Shown piece by piece: positions 25,727 to 34,735 of a stretch of 64,000 bases of DNA. The notes beneath the pieces were generated by a model, which made no database searches, had not been told where the DNA came from, and was given only the letters and a program-made list of their open reading frames with translations. Within the stretch, counting starts at the first letter, position 1, and the number at the start of each line of letters is the position of its first letter. The stretch spans positions 1 through 64,000 of the forward strand of contig NZ_JAOYFC010000001.1 of assembly GCF_025802015.1 (NCBI RefSeq), in the 5' to 3' direction. Position numbers and translations under genes: made by a program. The DNA comes from Falsihalocynthiibacter halioticoli (GTDB taxonomy: Bacteria; Pseudomonadota; Alphaproteobacteria; Rhodobacterales; Rhodobacteraceae).

Positions 25727-26062
25727 TGTGTGCTCCAAAAGGGTTAAGCCGACTTTCGATAAATTTGTTTAACCTCAAGTAACGAATAAGTCTATGACAG
25801 GTTAAAATATATTTGATATTTTTAATTATATATATTAATGGGTTTTAAATCCATCTTATTGTGCGAGGAAGCTTCATATTGGGGCCTAATATTCCAAAAC
25901 GACACCTCGGAACCTCGGGTTAATGAGCGCGTAACTGCGCCTAGAGGGCTTTCACGCGCGTCGAAAGTTTGAGTGACCAAACCTACTGAAATTTATGAAG
26001 CCACTCTTGAAATCAATTGCTGCCTTCTAGGGCAGCACCGTCTCCATTGAAAGGAAATCTCG
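25727..26062. promoter_or_regulatory. AT-rich divergent control region
   Basis: 336 bases between gntR and the aldehyde dehydrogenase gene, with a strongly AT-rich core at about 25801-25840. An inverted repeat TTTAACCT (25768-25775) / AGGTTAAA (25799-25806) and a near-palindrome ATGG-N9-CCAT (25838-25854) are candidate regulator sites. A tandem ACCTCGG repeat lies near 25905-25920. The start of the dehydrogenase is preceded by GAAAGGAAA. Confidence 0.5.
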
Positions 26063-27541
26063 ATGAGCAATGTAGCTAAAGAACTTGAGGTCATTCGCAT
26101 TCTTAGCGGTAAAGCCTTCATCGGGGGCGAATTCAAAGAGCCAGCCGGTTTAGAGACAATTGAGGTCGAAAATCCGGCGAACGCTGAAACAATCGGGTTT
26201 GTGCCTGCAGGTGATGAGGAGCTTGCAAATACTGCGATCTCGGCTGCTCGCGTAGCTCAATCAAGTTGGGCCGCTCTTCCGGCGATTGAGCGTGCGAGGC
26301 TTGTGGAACGTCTGGCTGCGAAAATACTGGAGCACAAAGACGTGTTCGCTCGGATTATTGTTCGAGAGCAGGGAAAGCCACTCGATCAGGCATTTGGCGA
26401 AGTTGATGCAACAGCGAGCTTCCTAAGTCATGCGGCATCGATGGCGCGCAGAATTGGTGGAGATATCCTAGGATCGGACAACCGTTATGAAGAGATCCAT
26501 ATAAGACGACATGCATATGGCGTTGTCGTTGGGTTGACAGCATGGAACTATCCAGCCGCACTCGCAGCACGTAAGGCTGGTCCTGCATTGGTTGCGGGCA
26601 ATACCTTCGTGCTTCTTTCACATGAAATTACACCTATGTCAGGGCTATATATTGCGCAGCTTGTTAAGGAAGTGGGTTTCCCTTCTGGCGTGTTCAATGT
26701 TGTGAGCGGGCGTGGTCCGGTTATTGGCCGCGCTCTTGTTGATCATGCTGGTGTTGATCTCATCTCCATGACCGGGAGTGTGCGAGCTGGGCAGGAAATC
26801 TATGCGTCTGCTGCCTCTCATCTGAAAGTTCTGCGATTGGAGTTGGGCGGGAAAGCCCCGTTTGTCGTAATGGAGGATGCAAGCATTGATCGAGCAGTTG
26901 ATGCTGCAATAGCCGCGCGCTTCGCCAACTGCGGCCAGATTTGTACATGCAACGAGCGTATGTACCTCCATTCAAAAATCGCGGACGAATTTCTCGAGAA
27001 GTTCATTTCTCGCACTCAGTCTCTTCGCATTGGTGATCCAATGGTGAATCCTGATCTTGGGCCGAAAGTGAGCGCGGCAGAGGTGGAAAAAGTGGCGAAG
27101 ATGGTTGCGCGCGGGGAGGCGTTTGGCGATCAGGTCTTGCTCAAAGGCGGTAAGATTGAGGAGGGATCTCTGGCAAAGGGAAATTTTATCGCGCCAACCG
27201 TATTAGAAAGTTCATCCAATGCTTCGCCGCTTATGCAAGAAGAGATATTTGGACCTGTGGTGTCGTCATTGCGAGTCGATAGTTTCGAGCAAGCAGTGAG
27301 TTATGCCAATGACACCGCATTTGGGCTATCTGCTTACTTGTTCACGTCCTCCCATCGCCGTTTGGCGCAAGCGCCCTATTTGCTCAAATTTGGGGAGCTG
27401 TACTTGAACCGTGCGAACGGCGAGCAAGTGCAGGGCTTTCACACAGGATGGGGTAAGTCCGGTCTTGGGGGAGAAGACGGCGTCTATGGCTTCGACGGGT
27501 ATCTGCGTAAACAAACTTCATATGCAAATTTCGACATCTAG
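26063..27541 (+). CDS. NAD-type aldehyde dehydrogenase, AldA (lactaldehyde dehydrogenase) like
   Basis: A 492-residue aldehyde dehydrogenase that resembles E. coli AldA, which oxidises lactaldehyde and glycolaldehyde. Catalytic residues are present: Asn162 (WNYP), Glu260 (LELGGK) and Cys294 (GQIC). The C-terminal stretch QGFHTGWGKSGLGGEDG is AldA-like. One oddity: the usual Lys of the VxKPSE coenzyme loop is Leu185 (VLLSHE, residues 183-188), so coenzyme binding may differ. The gene leads the sugar-acid cluster and would oxidise an aldehyde made from the imported sugar acid. GAAAGGAAA precedes the ATG. Confidence 0.88.
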   Translation: MSNVAKELEVIRILSGKAFIGGEFKEPAGLETIEVENPANAETIGFVPAGDEELANTAISAARVAQSSWAALPAIERARLVERLAAKILEHKDVFARIIVREQGKPLDQAFGEVDATASFLSHAASMARRIGGDILGSDNRYEEIHIRRHAYGVVVGLTAWNYPAALAARKAGPALVAGNTFVLLSHEITPMSGLYIAQLVKEVGFPSGVFNVVSGRGPVIGRALVDHAGVDLISMTGSVRAGQEIYASAASHLKVLRLELGGKAPFVVMEDASIDRAVDAAIAARFANCGQICTCNERMYLHSKIADEFLEKFISRTQSLRIGDPMVNPDLGPKVSAAEVEKVAKMVARGEAFGDQVLLKGGKIEEGSLAKGNFIAPTVLESSSNASPLMQEEIFGPVVSSLRVDSFEQAVSYANDTAFGLSAYLFTSSHRRLAQAPYLLKFGELYLNRANGEQVQGFHTGWGKSGLGGEDGVYGFDGYLRKQTSYANFDI

Positions 27542-27694
27542 CGGCCATTCTTAGGGAATAATCGGCTTAAAATAACTCTATAAAAGCATTAAATATATTT
27601 ATTACTGATTTAGATAGTGTTAAAGAGGGGTGTGCAGGCCCCTCACGTGATTCGAAAAGGGCTTGGAACAGATCGTGGTTGGGAGGAAAAACCA

Positions 27695-29011
27695 ATGAAA
27701 ATTAACAATGTAATACTTGCGAGTACGCTTAGCGCACTCGTCGGAACGACTGCATTCGCAGACATTTCAATTATGTATCGCGGGCAGTTTGGTTCGTTGA
27801 TCGATCCAGGCATCGACGCATTCGAAGCGGCAACTGGCGAGACTGTTGAACGGATCGCTCTGCCCGTTGATGGATATGACGACCGTATTGCACTTGATAT
27901 CGCCTCTGGAACGGCTCCAGACGTGCTTCATATTGATACTGGGTTCGTTCAGCGTCTTTCTGCAAACGGCAACCTACATGCTCTCAACGGCATGGCCGAT
28001 AAATGGGACCAATGGCAGTATTATCCTGAAGCGACATTGAACGCGACAAGTGTTGGTGGGCAGGTTTACGCGCTTTCGACAGATACCGATGCTCGTATGC
28101 TTTGGTACTCGAAAAAAGCCTTTGAAGCTGCTGGTATTGAAACACCTTGGATGCCGAAAACATGGGATGATGTGTTCGCAGCGGCCGAAGCCATTAAAGA
28201 GGCAACAGGCACACAAAATGCGTTGGTAATTCCTGCTGGCACGAAGCAAGAAGAAGCAACAACCATGCAAGGTTTTTACATGGTTCTGCTTGGTGCAGAC
28301 ACGCCAGAAGGCGACATGAATCGTCTGCGAAATCGCGAAACTGGTCAGTGGATCGGGAAAAGCCCAGCCCTGAAACGTGCGCTTGAATTCTATCACAAAG
28401 CGTACATCGAAGACGGTCTTGCAGAGCCGGGTGATCAATATTCCAACGATGTTGGTGCATTCATGCGCCAAGGGCTAATCGAAGGTGATGTTGGCATTTG
28501 GGCTTCAGGCTCTTGGGAAAACAACTGTATCTGGGATTGCGGCGGTACTAATCTTCCTCCACAAGCCGAACGCGACGAAGTCGTTCATTGGGCTCCATTC
28601 CCAGGGTCGGGTGTTGAGGGCGCTCCCGAATTCTCGAATATTTCGGCTGGCTGGACAATCGCTGTAAACGAAGCGTCTGAGAACAAAGAGCTTGCCGAGC
28701 AACTCCTGATGGCAATCTTTGATCGCGAGAACTTTGAACCTTGGGTGCTTGAAAACGGCCGTATGGCGGTTCGCTCAGACATCGCAGCAACAGACGCTTA
28801 CAAGAGCGATGCATTCTTCGCTGCGGTTACTCCACTGAACGAGAAAACTACCAAGCGTGATGCCGTTCCAGGATACTATTATGTATCTTCGCAAGTTCAA
28901 AAGATGACTGCGGATATTCTTGATGGTGTAAGCGTCGATGATGCGCTCGAGGAATACTACGAAGCGCTCGTAGATGAGTTCGGCGAAGAAGCCGTCGCCG
29001 TTTACGAATAA
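27695..29011 (+). CDS. Sugar ABC transporter substrate-binding protein
   Basis: A 438-residue family 1 extracellular solute-binding protein. The ATG at 27695 has GGGAGG upstream and starts a standard signal peptide (MKINNVILAS to TAFA, about residue 22); the frame extends further upstream but without a plausible start. Aromatic and acidic residues (DTDARMLWYSKKAF, SGSWENN) fit a carbohydrate or sugar-acid ligand. It is first of four importer genes and is followed by a hairpin. Confidence 0.88.
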   Translation: MKINNVILASTLSALVGTTAFADISIMYRGQFGSLIDPGIDAFEAATGETVERIALPVDGYDDRIALDIASGTAPDVLHIDTGFVQRLSANGNLHALNGMADKWDQWQYYPEATLNATSVGGQVYALSTDTDARMLWYSKKAFEAAGIETPWMPKTWDDVFAAAEAIKEATGTQNALVIPAGTKQEEATTMQGFYMVLLGADTPEGDMNRLRNRETGQWIGKSPALKRALEFYHKAYIEDGLAEPGDQYSNDVGAFMRQGLIEGDVGIWASGSWENNCIWDCGGTNLPPQAERDEVVHWAPFPGSGVEGAPEFSNISAGWTIAVNEASENKELAEQLLMAIFDRENFEPWVLENGRMAVRSDIAATDAYKSDAFFAAVTPLNEKTTKRDAVPGYYYVSSQVQKMTADILDGVSVDDALEEYYEALVDEFGEEAVAVYE

Positions 29012-29023
29012 ACGATTGAAAAG

Positions 29024-29050
29024 AGGCGCGGTGCCGACTTTGCCGCGCCT
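29024..29050 (+). promoter_or_regulatory. Intercistronic hairpin after sugar-binding-protein gene
   Basis: AGGCGCGG (29024-29031) pairs perfectly with CCGCGCCT (29043-29050), followed by TTAAT. It lies 12 bases after the stop and probably gives partial termination or 3'-end protection, so that binding protein is made in excess over the permeases. Confidence 0.6.
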
Positions 29051-29076
29051 TTAATCCCTCCAAAAGGACTGACCCT

Positions 29077-29967
29077 ATGCTCGCGTCTGCTCATCCATGG
29101 CTAAAACGAGATTGGCCACTGCTGGTTTGCTTGAGTATCCCTGCGATTTTGGCTGTTGGGTTGCTGCTATACATGGCTGGCTGGGTGTTGGTTATGTCCT
29201 TTACCGACCTTTCATTGTTTGGTCGCAAAGCTACTGAATGGAGCTTCATAGGTTTAGAAAACTATGAGCGTTTGTTCACAAGACGCGGTTTTCTTGAGTC
29301 CCTTTGGGTAACCGTAATTTTTACCTTTTTCTCTTCGATAATCGGCCAAAATATCTTGGGCTTTGTCTTGGCTGGCACATTGCGCAACCAACCGGGTTTA
29401 TTGCGATCATCGATTGAGAGTGCCGTTATACTTGGCTGGGTGCTTCCCGATGTCGTAGCCGCTTTCCTTTGGTCAGCAACATTTACGCCAAATGGACTGG
29501 TCGATCTGGCTATTCTTCAGCCGCTAAGTATTGAGACGCGCAACCTGATCAATGATCACCCGCTGCTCATCGTTATTTTGGCGAATATTTGGAAGGGTAC
29601 GGCATGGTCTTATATTCTTTATTCGGCAGCTCTGGACTCTGTTCCACGCGAAGTTTCCGAGGCAGCAAAGGTTGATGGCGCGACCCCGATGCAGCGGATG
29701 TTCTTTATCACGCTGCCAATGATCAAATCTCACATCGCAACGAACTGTTTGTTCATCACGATTGGTTCGTTTGTTTACTTCCCGCTGATTTTCGCACTGA
29801 CAGGGGGCGGACCTGGAACCAAGACCCAAGTGCTTTCGATCTTTGTTTACAACGAAAGTTTCTCCGTCGGCAAACTCGGGTACGGAAGCGCTATCTCTGT
29901 GGCCATGCTGATTATCGTGGCGATCATGTCAATCTTCTACGTGCGCTTGCTGCGCGAGCCGAAATAG
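29077..29967 (+). CDS. Sugar ABC transporter permease (MalF/UgpA type)
   Basis: A 296-residue inner-membrane protein with six helices; the first at about residues 18-42. The EAA loop is seen as EAAKVDGATPMQRMFFITLP (about 200-220), and the later GGGPGTKTQVLSIFVYNESF is typical of carbohydrate permeases. It pairs with the next gene, 10 bases downstream. Confidence 0.9.
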   Translation: MLASAHPWLKRDWPLLVCLSIPAILAVGLLLYMAGWVLVMSFTDLSLFGRKATEWSFIGLENYERLFTRRGFLESLWVTVIFTFFSSIIGQNILGFVLAGTLRNQPGLLRSSIESAVILGWVLPDVVAAFLWSATFTPNGLVDLAILQPLSIETRNLINDHPLLIVILANIWKGTAWSYILYSAALDSVPREVSEAAKVDGATPMQRMFFITLPMIKSHIATNCLFITIGSFVYFPLIFALTGGGPGTKTQVLSIFVYNESFSVGKLGYGSAISVAMLIIVAIMSIFYVRLLREPK

Positions 29968-29977
29968 AGACAAAACC

Positions 29978-30790
29978 ATGCAAGATACGCAAAAATCATA
30001 CACAACAGCGATAATTCTGGCTCTTATTGCATTGATCTGGGTTAGCCCATTCTCATGGCTCGCAGTGAATGCTGTTAACCCCGAAGCAGACGGGAGCCTA
30101 AGCTGGCCGAATTCAGTTGGATTTCAGAATTTTGCTGAAGCCATGTCCGGCCAGGCGGGTGGCCAGTTTATGAACTCGCTATTCCTTTCGATACTAACAT
30201 CTACACTCACGGTTATCATCGCGGTTTTCGCCGCCTATCCTTTGTCACGACTAAAGATCCCGGGGCGGAATGCTTTCCTTTGGGCGCTGGTTCTGTTGCG
30301 TATGCTGCCAGCGACAGGCGTGATTGTTCCGATCTTCTTTACGGCGAAATCGACAGGGATGTTGAATTTGGTGGGCGTCGCCATCGCAATTACGATGCTG
30401 AACCTGCCATTCACCTTGCTTCTGCTAAAGAACTTCTTTGATACAGTTCCGGTTGAGCTCGAAGAAGCGGCGTATTCAGAGGGCGCGTCATTCTTCCAGA
30501 TCATGCGAAACGTCATGTTACCCATGTCGCGCGCTGGCATTGCAGTGGTTTGGTTCTTCTCTTTTACCACCGCATGGAACGAGTTTTTGCTCCCGCTCAT
30601 CTTTGTGCGAAAGACCGCGGATTTCCCAATGTCAGTTGGCCTCTTTGCATCCTTTGGGGAGCACAGTTCGGTCAACTACGGCTTCTTGGCATCGTACTCA
30701 ATTCTATACGCAGTACCTGCAGTAGCGGTTTACTTCTTGCTGCGGCGCAATCTCAACACAGGGTTTGCTGGAGTGGGGGTTAAAGGATGA
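29978..30790 (+). CDS. Sugar ABC transporter permease (MalG/UgpE type)
   Basis: A 270-residue inner-membrane permease with six helices and the EAA loop EEAAYSEGASFFQIMRNVML (about residues 160-180). The partner permease precedes it and the ATPase gene follows after 78 bases. Confidence 0.9.
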   Translation: MQDTQKSYTTAIILALIALIWVSPFSWLAVNAVNPEADGSLSWPNSVGFQNFAEAMSGQAGGQFMNSLFLSILTSTLTVIIAVFAAYPLSRLKIPGRNAFLWALVLLRMLPATGVIVPIFFTAKSTGMLNLVGVAIAITMLNLPFTLLLLKNFFDTVPVELEEAAYSEGASFFQIMRNVMLPMSRAGIAVVWFFSFTTAWNEFLLPLIFVRKTADFPMSVGLFASFGEHSSVNYGFLASYSILYAVPAVAVYFLLRRNLNTGFAGVGVKG

Positions 30791-30868
30791 TTTTGCCTTC
30801 AAGCTTCGCCCAGACTCTCCGGCTGAAGTCCGGTTCTCCTCAAGTATCCAATAGAAAGGGCTTCTGAA

Positions 30869-31993
30869 ATGTCCGGCGTATCCCTTCGCAATGTTCGTAA
30901 ATCCTACGGAAATCATGAAGTCATTCACGGAATTGACCTTGAGATTGACCCAGGCGATTTCATTGTATTCGTTGGCCCTTCTGGCTGCGGAAAATCGACC
31001 CTCCTGCGCATGATTGCGGGGCTTGAGGGCATCACCGATGGCACAATTTCCATCGAAGGAAACGTTGTTAACGATGTTCCCTCTCCTCAGCGCGGCATCT
31101 CTATGGTGTTTCAGTCCTATGCGCTCTACCCGCATATGACCGTGCAACAGAACATGGCTTTCGGCCTAAAGTTGCGTCGCACTCCAATTGAGCGGATCAA
31201 AGAAACCGTTGGAGCGGCGGCGAAATCTTTGCAGCTTGATAGCTATATTGATCGTTTTCCCAAAGCTTTGTCTGGCGGACAACGGCAGCGCGTCGCGATC
31301 GGTAGGGCCATTGTGCGCGAACCAAAGGTGTTCTTGTTTGATGAACCACTGTCGAACCTAGACGCAGCTCTACGTAACCAAACCCGCATCGAAATTGCGC
31401 GCCTGCACCGAAGCATGGATGCGACGATGATTTATGTAACGCATGATCAGATCGAAGCCCTTACCCTCGCAACTAAAATTGCGGTTCTGAAGGATGGTGT
31501 GTTGCAACAGTTCGCGACACCGGATGAAATCTATAACCGTCCTGCCAACGTATTCGTGGCAGGTTTCATGGGGGCACCTCCAATGAACCTTATTGACGGG
31601 ACGATAGAGGAAACCGCCGACGGAGAGTTGCACATTCGTTTGGCGCGAAAGGAACTTGGCGATGTGCTAATTCCGCTTAAAAACGTGCCCGAGCATCGCA
31701 AGCGGCTTGGCCAGCCCGTCGTTTTCGGCCTCCGACCAGAGGCGATTTCGCTGGCGGCAGAGTCTAGCGATGCTTCTCTTTCAAAAATCGAATGCAAGAT
31801 CGATTACGTTGAAGTAACGGGCGCCGACCGTATTACAGTTTGCGATTTTTCAGAAGGCCGGATGTTCGCAAGGCTCCCCGCTGGCGCAGACGTAAGTGAG
31901 GGAGATCAGGTGACCTTCCACTTCAACGCAGACAACATAAGCCTTTTTGACAAGGACACCGGGCTTCGTATCGAAAGTGCTCAGAATGCTTAG
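30869..31993 (+). CDS. Sugar ABC transporter ATP-binding protein (UgpC/MsmK type)
   Basis: A 374-residue ATPase: Walker A GPSGCGKS (about residue 38), Q-loop MVFQSYALYPHM, signature LSGGQRQR, Walker B VFLFDEP with SNLDA, switch His in VTHDQIEA, then a C-terminal TOBE/OB domain (about 240-370). It energises the two permeases upstream. AAAGGG lies upstream of the ATG. Confidence 0.92.
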   Translation: MSGVSLRNVRKSYGNHEVIHGIDLEIDPGDFIVFVGPSGCGKSTLLRMIAGLEGITDGTISIEGNVVNDVPSPQRGISMVFQSYALYPHMTVQQNMAFGLKLRRTPIERIKETVGAAAKSLQLDSYIDRFPKALSGGQRQRVAIGRAIVREPKVFLFDEPLSNLDAALRNQTRIEIARLHRSMDATMIYVTHDQIEALTLATKIAVLKDGVLQQFATPDEIYNRPANVFVAGFMGAPPMNLIDGTIEETADGELHIRLARKELGDVLIPLKNVPEHRKRLGQPVVFGLRPEAISLAAESSDASLSKIECKIDYVEVTGADRITVCDFSEGRMFARLPAGADVSEGDQVTFHFNADNISLFDKDTGLRIESAQNA

Positions 31994-32029
31994 ATCAGCA
32001 AAAGGCGAAATACCATTTGGAGCGGTGGA

Positions 32030-32869
32030 ATGAAGATAGCGATTACAGGCGCGCGCGGAGGGTTTGGCCCGTATGTCGTGCGCGCCGCTCAGTCCGCCGG
32101 GCACTCAGTTATTAGCATCGACAAAACGCCGCCACAGGGCGCCATTAGTGGCGTTGAGACTGCCACGTTCAATGTTGATGATTATGACAAAACTCTTGCG
32201 GCCTTTAGGGGGTGCGAAGGCGTCATACATCTCGCGGCAATTCCCGCAGCAGGGATTGAAGCTGACCATATTACACATAATCAAAATGTTGCTGGCTCCT
32301 ACAACGTTTTGCGGGCAGCGGGCGAATTGGGAATTGATCACGTTTGCAACGCATCGAGTGTAAATGCGATTGGATTTGCCTATAGCCGTAGCCCTCGTTT
32401 TTCTTATTTCCCGATTGATGAGGACTATCCGACTCTGAACGAAGATCCATACGCCCTGTCAAAATGGATTTGCGAGCTTCAAGCCGACAGCATCGCGCGG
32501 CGGTACGAAACAATGCGCATTGTGAGCGTTCGGCTTCATTGGATCGTCGAGAGCGTTACGCGAGCGAAAGAGGCGTGGAAAGAGATGCCCGCGTCCAAAC
32601 ACCTATGGGCTTGGACGCCAGCGCGTGCTGCTGCAAAGGCCTGCGTTGACTGTCTTGCGTTAGGCGGAACAGGGCATGACGTGGTGAACCTTGTTGCGCC
32701 CGAAACAACCGAAACAACACCAAGCGCAGAGCTTGCTCAGAAACATTTCCCTGACACGGAGTTGCGAAAGCCACTCGTTCGGAACATCAGCTTTTTTGAC
32801 ACAGAGAAAGCGCAGAACCTGTTGAAGTGGAACGATCTTTGCCATGCAGAAAGCACAGAGAATCCATGA
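32030..32869 (+). CDS. NAD-dependent epimerase/dehydratase-family protein, uronate-dehydrogenase-like
   Basis: A 279-residue extended-SDR protein: TGARGGFG at residues 6-13, HLAA (about 69-72), NASSVNAIG (about 107-115) and Tyr-x3-Lys as YALSK (about 142-146). Its length and context point to a uronate or sugar-acid dehydrogenase working before or beside ManD, but the specificity is inferred. GGAGCGG precedes the start. It lies 36 bases after the ATPase gene. Confidence 0.78.
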   Translation: MKIAITGARGGFGPYVVRAAQSAGHSVISIDKTPPQGAISGVETATFNVDDYDKTLAAFRGCEGVIHLAAIPAAGIEADHITHNQNVAGSYNVLRAAGELGIDHVCNASSVNAIGFAYSRSPRFSYFPIDEDYPTLNEDPYALSKWICELQADSIARRYETMRIVSVRLHWIVESVTRAKEAWKEMPASKHLWAWTPARAAAKACVDCLALGGTGHDVVNLVAPETTETTPSAELAQKHFPDTELRKPLVRNISFFDTEKAQNLLKWNDLCHAESTENP

Positions 32870-32922
32870 ACAAACAATTACTTAAGCAATCCCAGTTGTC
32901 CGCTCTAGCGAGGAAAGAAAAA

Positions 32923-34131
32923 ATGAAAATCAAGGATATCCGAGTCATTGTCACCTCGCCTGGACAAAACTTCGTAACCGTTAAGATTATCACTGATGAG
33001 GGTATTTACGGTGTTGGAGATGCAACGCTCAACGGGCGCGAGCTTGCGGTTGCGACCTACCTCGAGAAACATGTTGTTCCCTGTCTTCTCGGAAGAGATG
33101 CTTCGCGTATCGAGGATATTTGGCAGTACCTCTATCGTGGAGGGTATTGGAGACGGGGGCCGGTTACCATGGCCGCGATCTCAGCAATCGATATGGCGCT
33201 TTGGGACATCAAAGCCAAGGCGTGCAACATGCCACTTTACCAATTGTTGGGTGGCGCGTCTCGCGAGAAGATCATGATCTATACGCATGCACACGGATCA
33301 ACAATTGAAGAGACCGTCGAGGCAGTCGTCCAAAAGAAAGAAGAGGGCTTTCAGGCGATCAGGGTGCAATGCGGTGTTCCCGGGCTTGATCGTATCTATG
33401 GCATTAGCAAACTGAACTCTGGGCCACGGCCTGATGGCGGCTTTCTCCCCGACGAAGACATTTGGTCGACGGAGAAATACCTGCCGTTCATTCCCAAAGT
33501 TTTTGAGCGTCTGCGCGATGTTCTTGGATGGGATACGCATTTGTTGCATGACGCCCATCATCGCCTCTCACCGATCGAGGCAGCGCGACTGGGCAAGGAT
33601 CTGGAGCCTTACAGGTTGTTTTGGCTAGAGGATGCGGTTGCCGCGGAAGATCAAGAAAACTTCCGACATGTACGCAACCACACGACCACGCCTCTCGCCG
33701 TCGGAGAAGTATTCAATTCAATCTGGGATGCACGCGACCTCATTCGAGAGCAATTGATCGACTACATCCGCACAACATCTTGCCACGCTGGTGGCGTAAC
33801 AGGGTTGCGTCGGATTTTTGATTATGCCGCGATGCACAATGTAAAAACGGGTTGTCACGGCCCGGGGGATGTTTCGCCAATAACAATGGGCGTGAATACA
33901 CATCTTGGCTTGTGGGTCCCTAACTACGGCATTCAAGAATTTGCGGACTATTGCCCTCAAGTCATGGATGTATTCCCAAGCACATGGACACATAACAAGG
34001 GCTTCATGCACCCAGGTGATGTGCCGGGGCACGGCGTAGATATCGACGAAGAACTGGCAGCCCGTTTCCCGTATGAGCGCGCATACCTCCCAGTAAATCG
34101 GCTAGAAGATGGCACTCTTTGGCATTGGTAG
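32923..34131 (+). CDS. manD: Mannonate/gluconate dehydratase (ManD, enolase superfamily)
   Basis: A 402-residue enolase-superfamily enzyme that matches the D-mannonate dehydratase subgroup along its whole length. It removes water from D-mannonate (or D-gluconate) to give 2-keto-3-deoxy-D-gluconate. Metal ligands and catalytic residues fall at the positions known in Novosphingobium ManD: Asp210, Glu236, Glu262, His212, Arg147, Tyr159, His312 and Asp316. Residue 314 is Pro (CHGPGD) where the efficient mannonate enzyme has Ala; as I recall, Pro here marks the slower, dual mannonate/gluconate members. AGGAAAG precedes the ATG at 32923. No KDG kinase or aldolase gene is nearby. Confidence 0.9.
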   Translation: MKIKDIRVIVTSPGQNFVTVKIITDEGIYGVGDATLNGRELAVATYLEKHVVPCLLGRDASRIEDIWQYLYRGGYWRRGPVTMAAISAIDMALWDIKAKACNMPLYQLLGGASREKIMIYTHAHGSTIEETVEAVVQKKEEGFQAIRVQCGVPGLDRIYGISKLNSGPRPDGGFLPDEDIWSTEKYLPFIPKVFERLRDVLGWDTHLLHDAHHRLSPIEAARLGKDLEPYRLFWLEDAVAAEDQENFRHVRNHTTTPLAVGEVFNSIWDARDLIREQLIDYIRTTSCHAGGVTGLRRIFDYAAMHNVKTGCHGPGDVSPITMGVNTHLGLWVPNYGIQEFADYCPQVMDVFPSTWTHNKGFMHPGDVPGHGVDIDEELAARFPYERAYLPVNRLEDGTLWHW

Positions 34132-34228
34132 AGAAAGTGTTTTCGATGCCTTAAACCCGCAAAGCTGTACCAACGTTTGTTGAACATAAAAGCTTCGAGG
34201 TTTGGCACGAAAACGGTATTCAGTTGTG

Positions 34229-34720
34229 CTAGAGTTCCAAAGTCATCTCGTGCCAAGTCATGCCACCATGATCAGAGACCGATGGCCGCAGATAGGTGTA
34301 CCCAAACTTCTCATAGAGCGGCACATAATGCTCTTTGCACATGAGGTAGATTGTTGATTTGTCCATCCTTCGCATACGCCCAATGAACTCGTCCATCAGC
34401 GCACGTGAATGGCCCCGACCTTGCTCTTTAGGGTCGACCACAACGGACATGATAACGACGTTAGGTGCTTCGGGGTCATGCCCGACAAGTTCTTTGAAGT
34501 CCTCGTCAGACATCTCAACTTCATACGCGCACCCACAATTGATGAAGCCGACAACCTTGCCGTCCAGCTCCAGTATAAGAAAGCCCTCTGGGTAGGTCTG
34601 AATCCGTTTGGAGATTTTGGCGTAGGTTGCGGCTTCATCACCTTCGTAGGCCGCGGCCTCAATCGCAAAGCAAGAGGCAGCATCTGAAATATTTGCTTCT
34701 CGAAAATTTCGCTCAACCAT
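34229..34720 (-). CDS. GNAT-family N-acetyltransferase
   Basis: A 163-residue acetyltransferase with the AANAT-like layout: VIMSVVVDPKEQGRGHSRAL holds the acetyl-CoA-binding loop (QGRGHS, about residues 101-106), and a Tyr in HYVPLYEKFGY (about 138-148) could be the general acid. AGGTGCC lies upstream of the ATG. It follows another GNAT gene by 15 bases, so the two form a small operon. The substrate is unknown. Confidence 0.85.
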   Translation of the reverse strand: MVERNFREANISDAASCFAIEAAAYEGDEAATYAKISKRIQTYPEGFLILELDGKVVGFINCGCAYEVEMSDEDFKELVGHDPEAPNVVIMSVVVDPKEQGRGHSRALMDEFIGRMRRMDKSTIYLMCKEHYVPLYEKFGYTYLRPSVSDHGGMTWHEMTLEL

Positions 34721-34735
34721 CTGGCACCTAACTTT

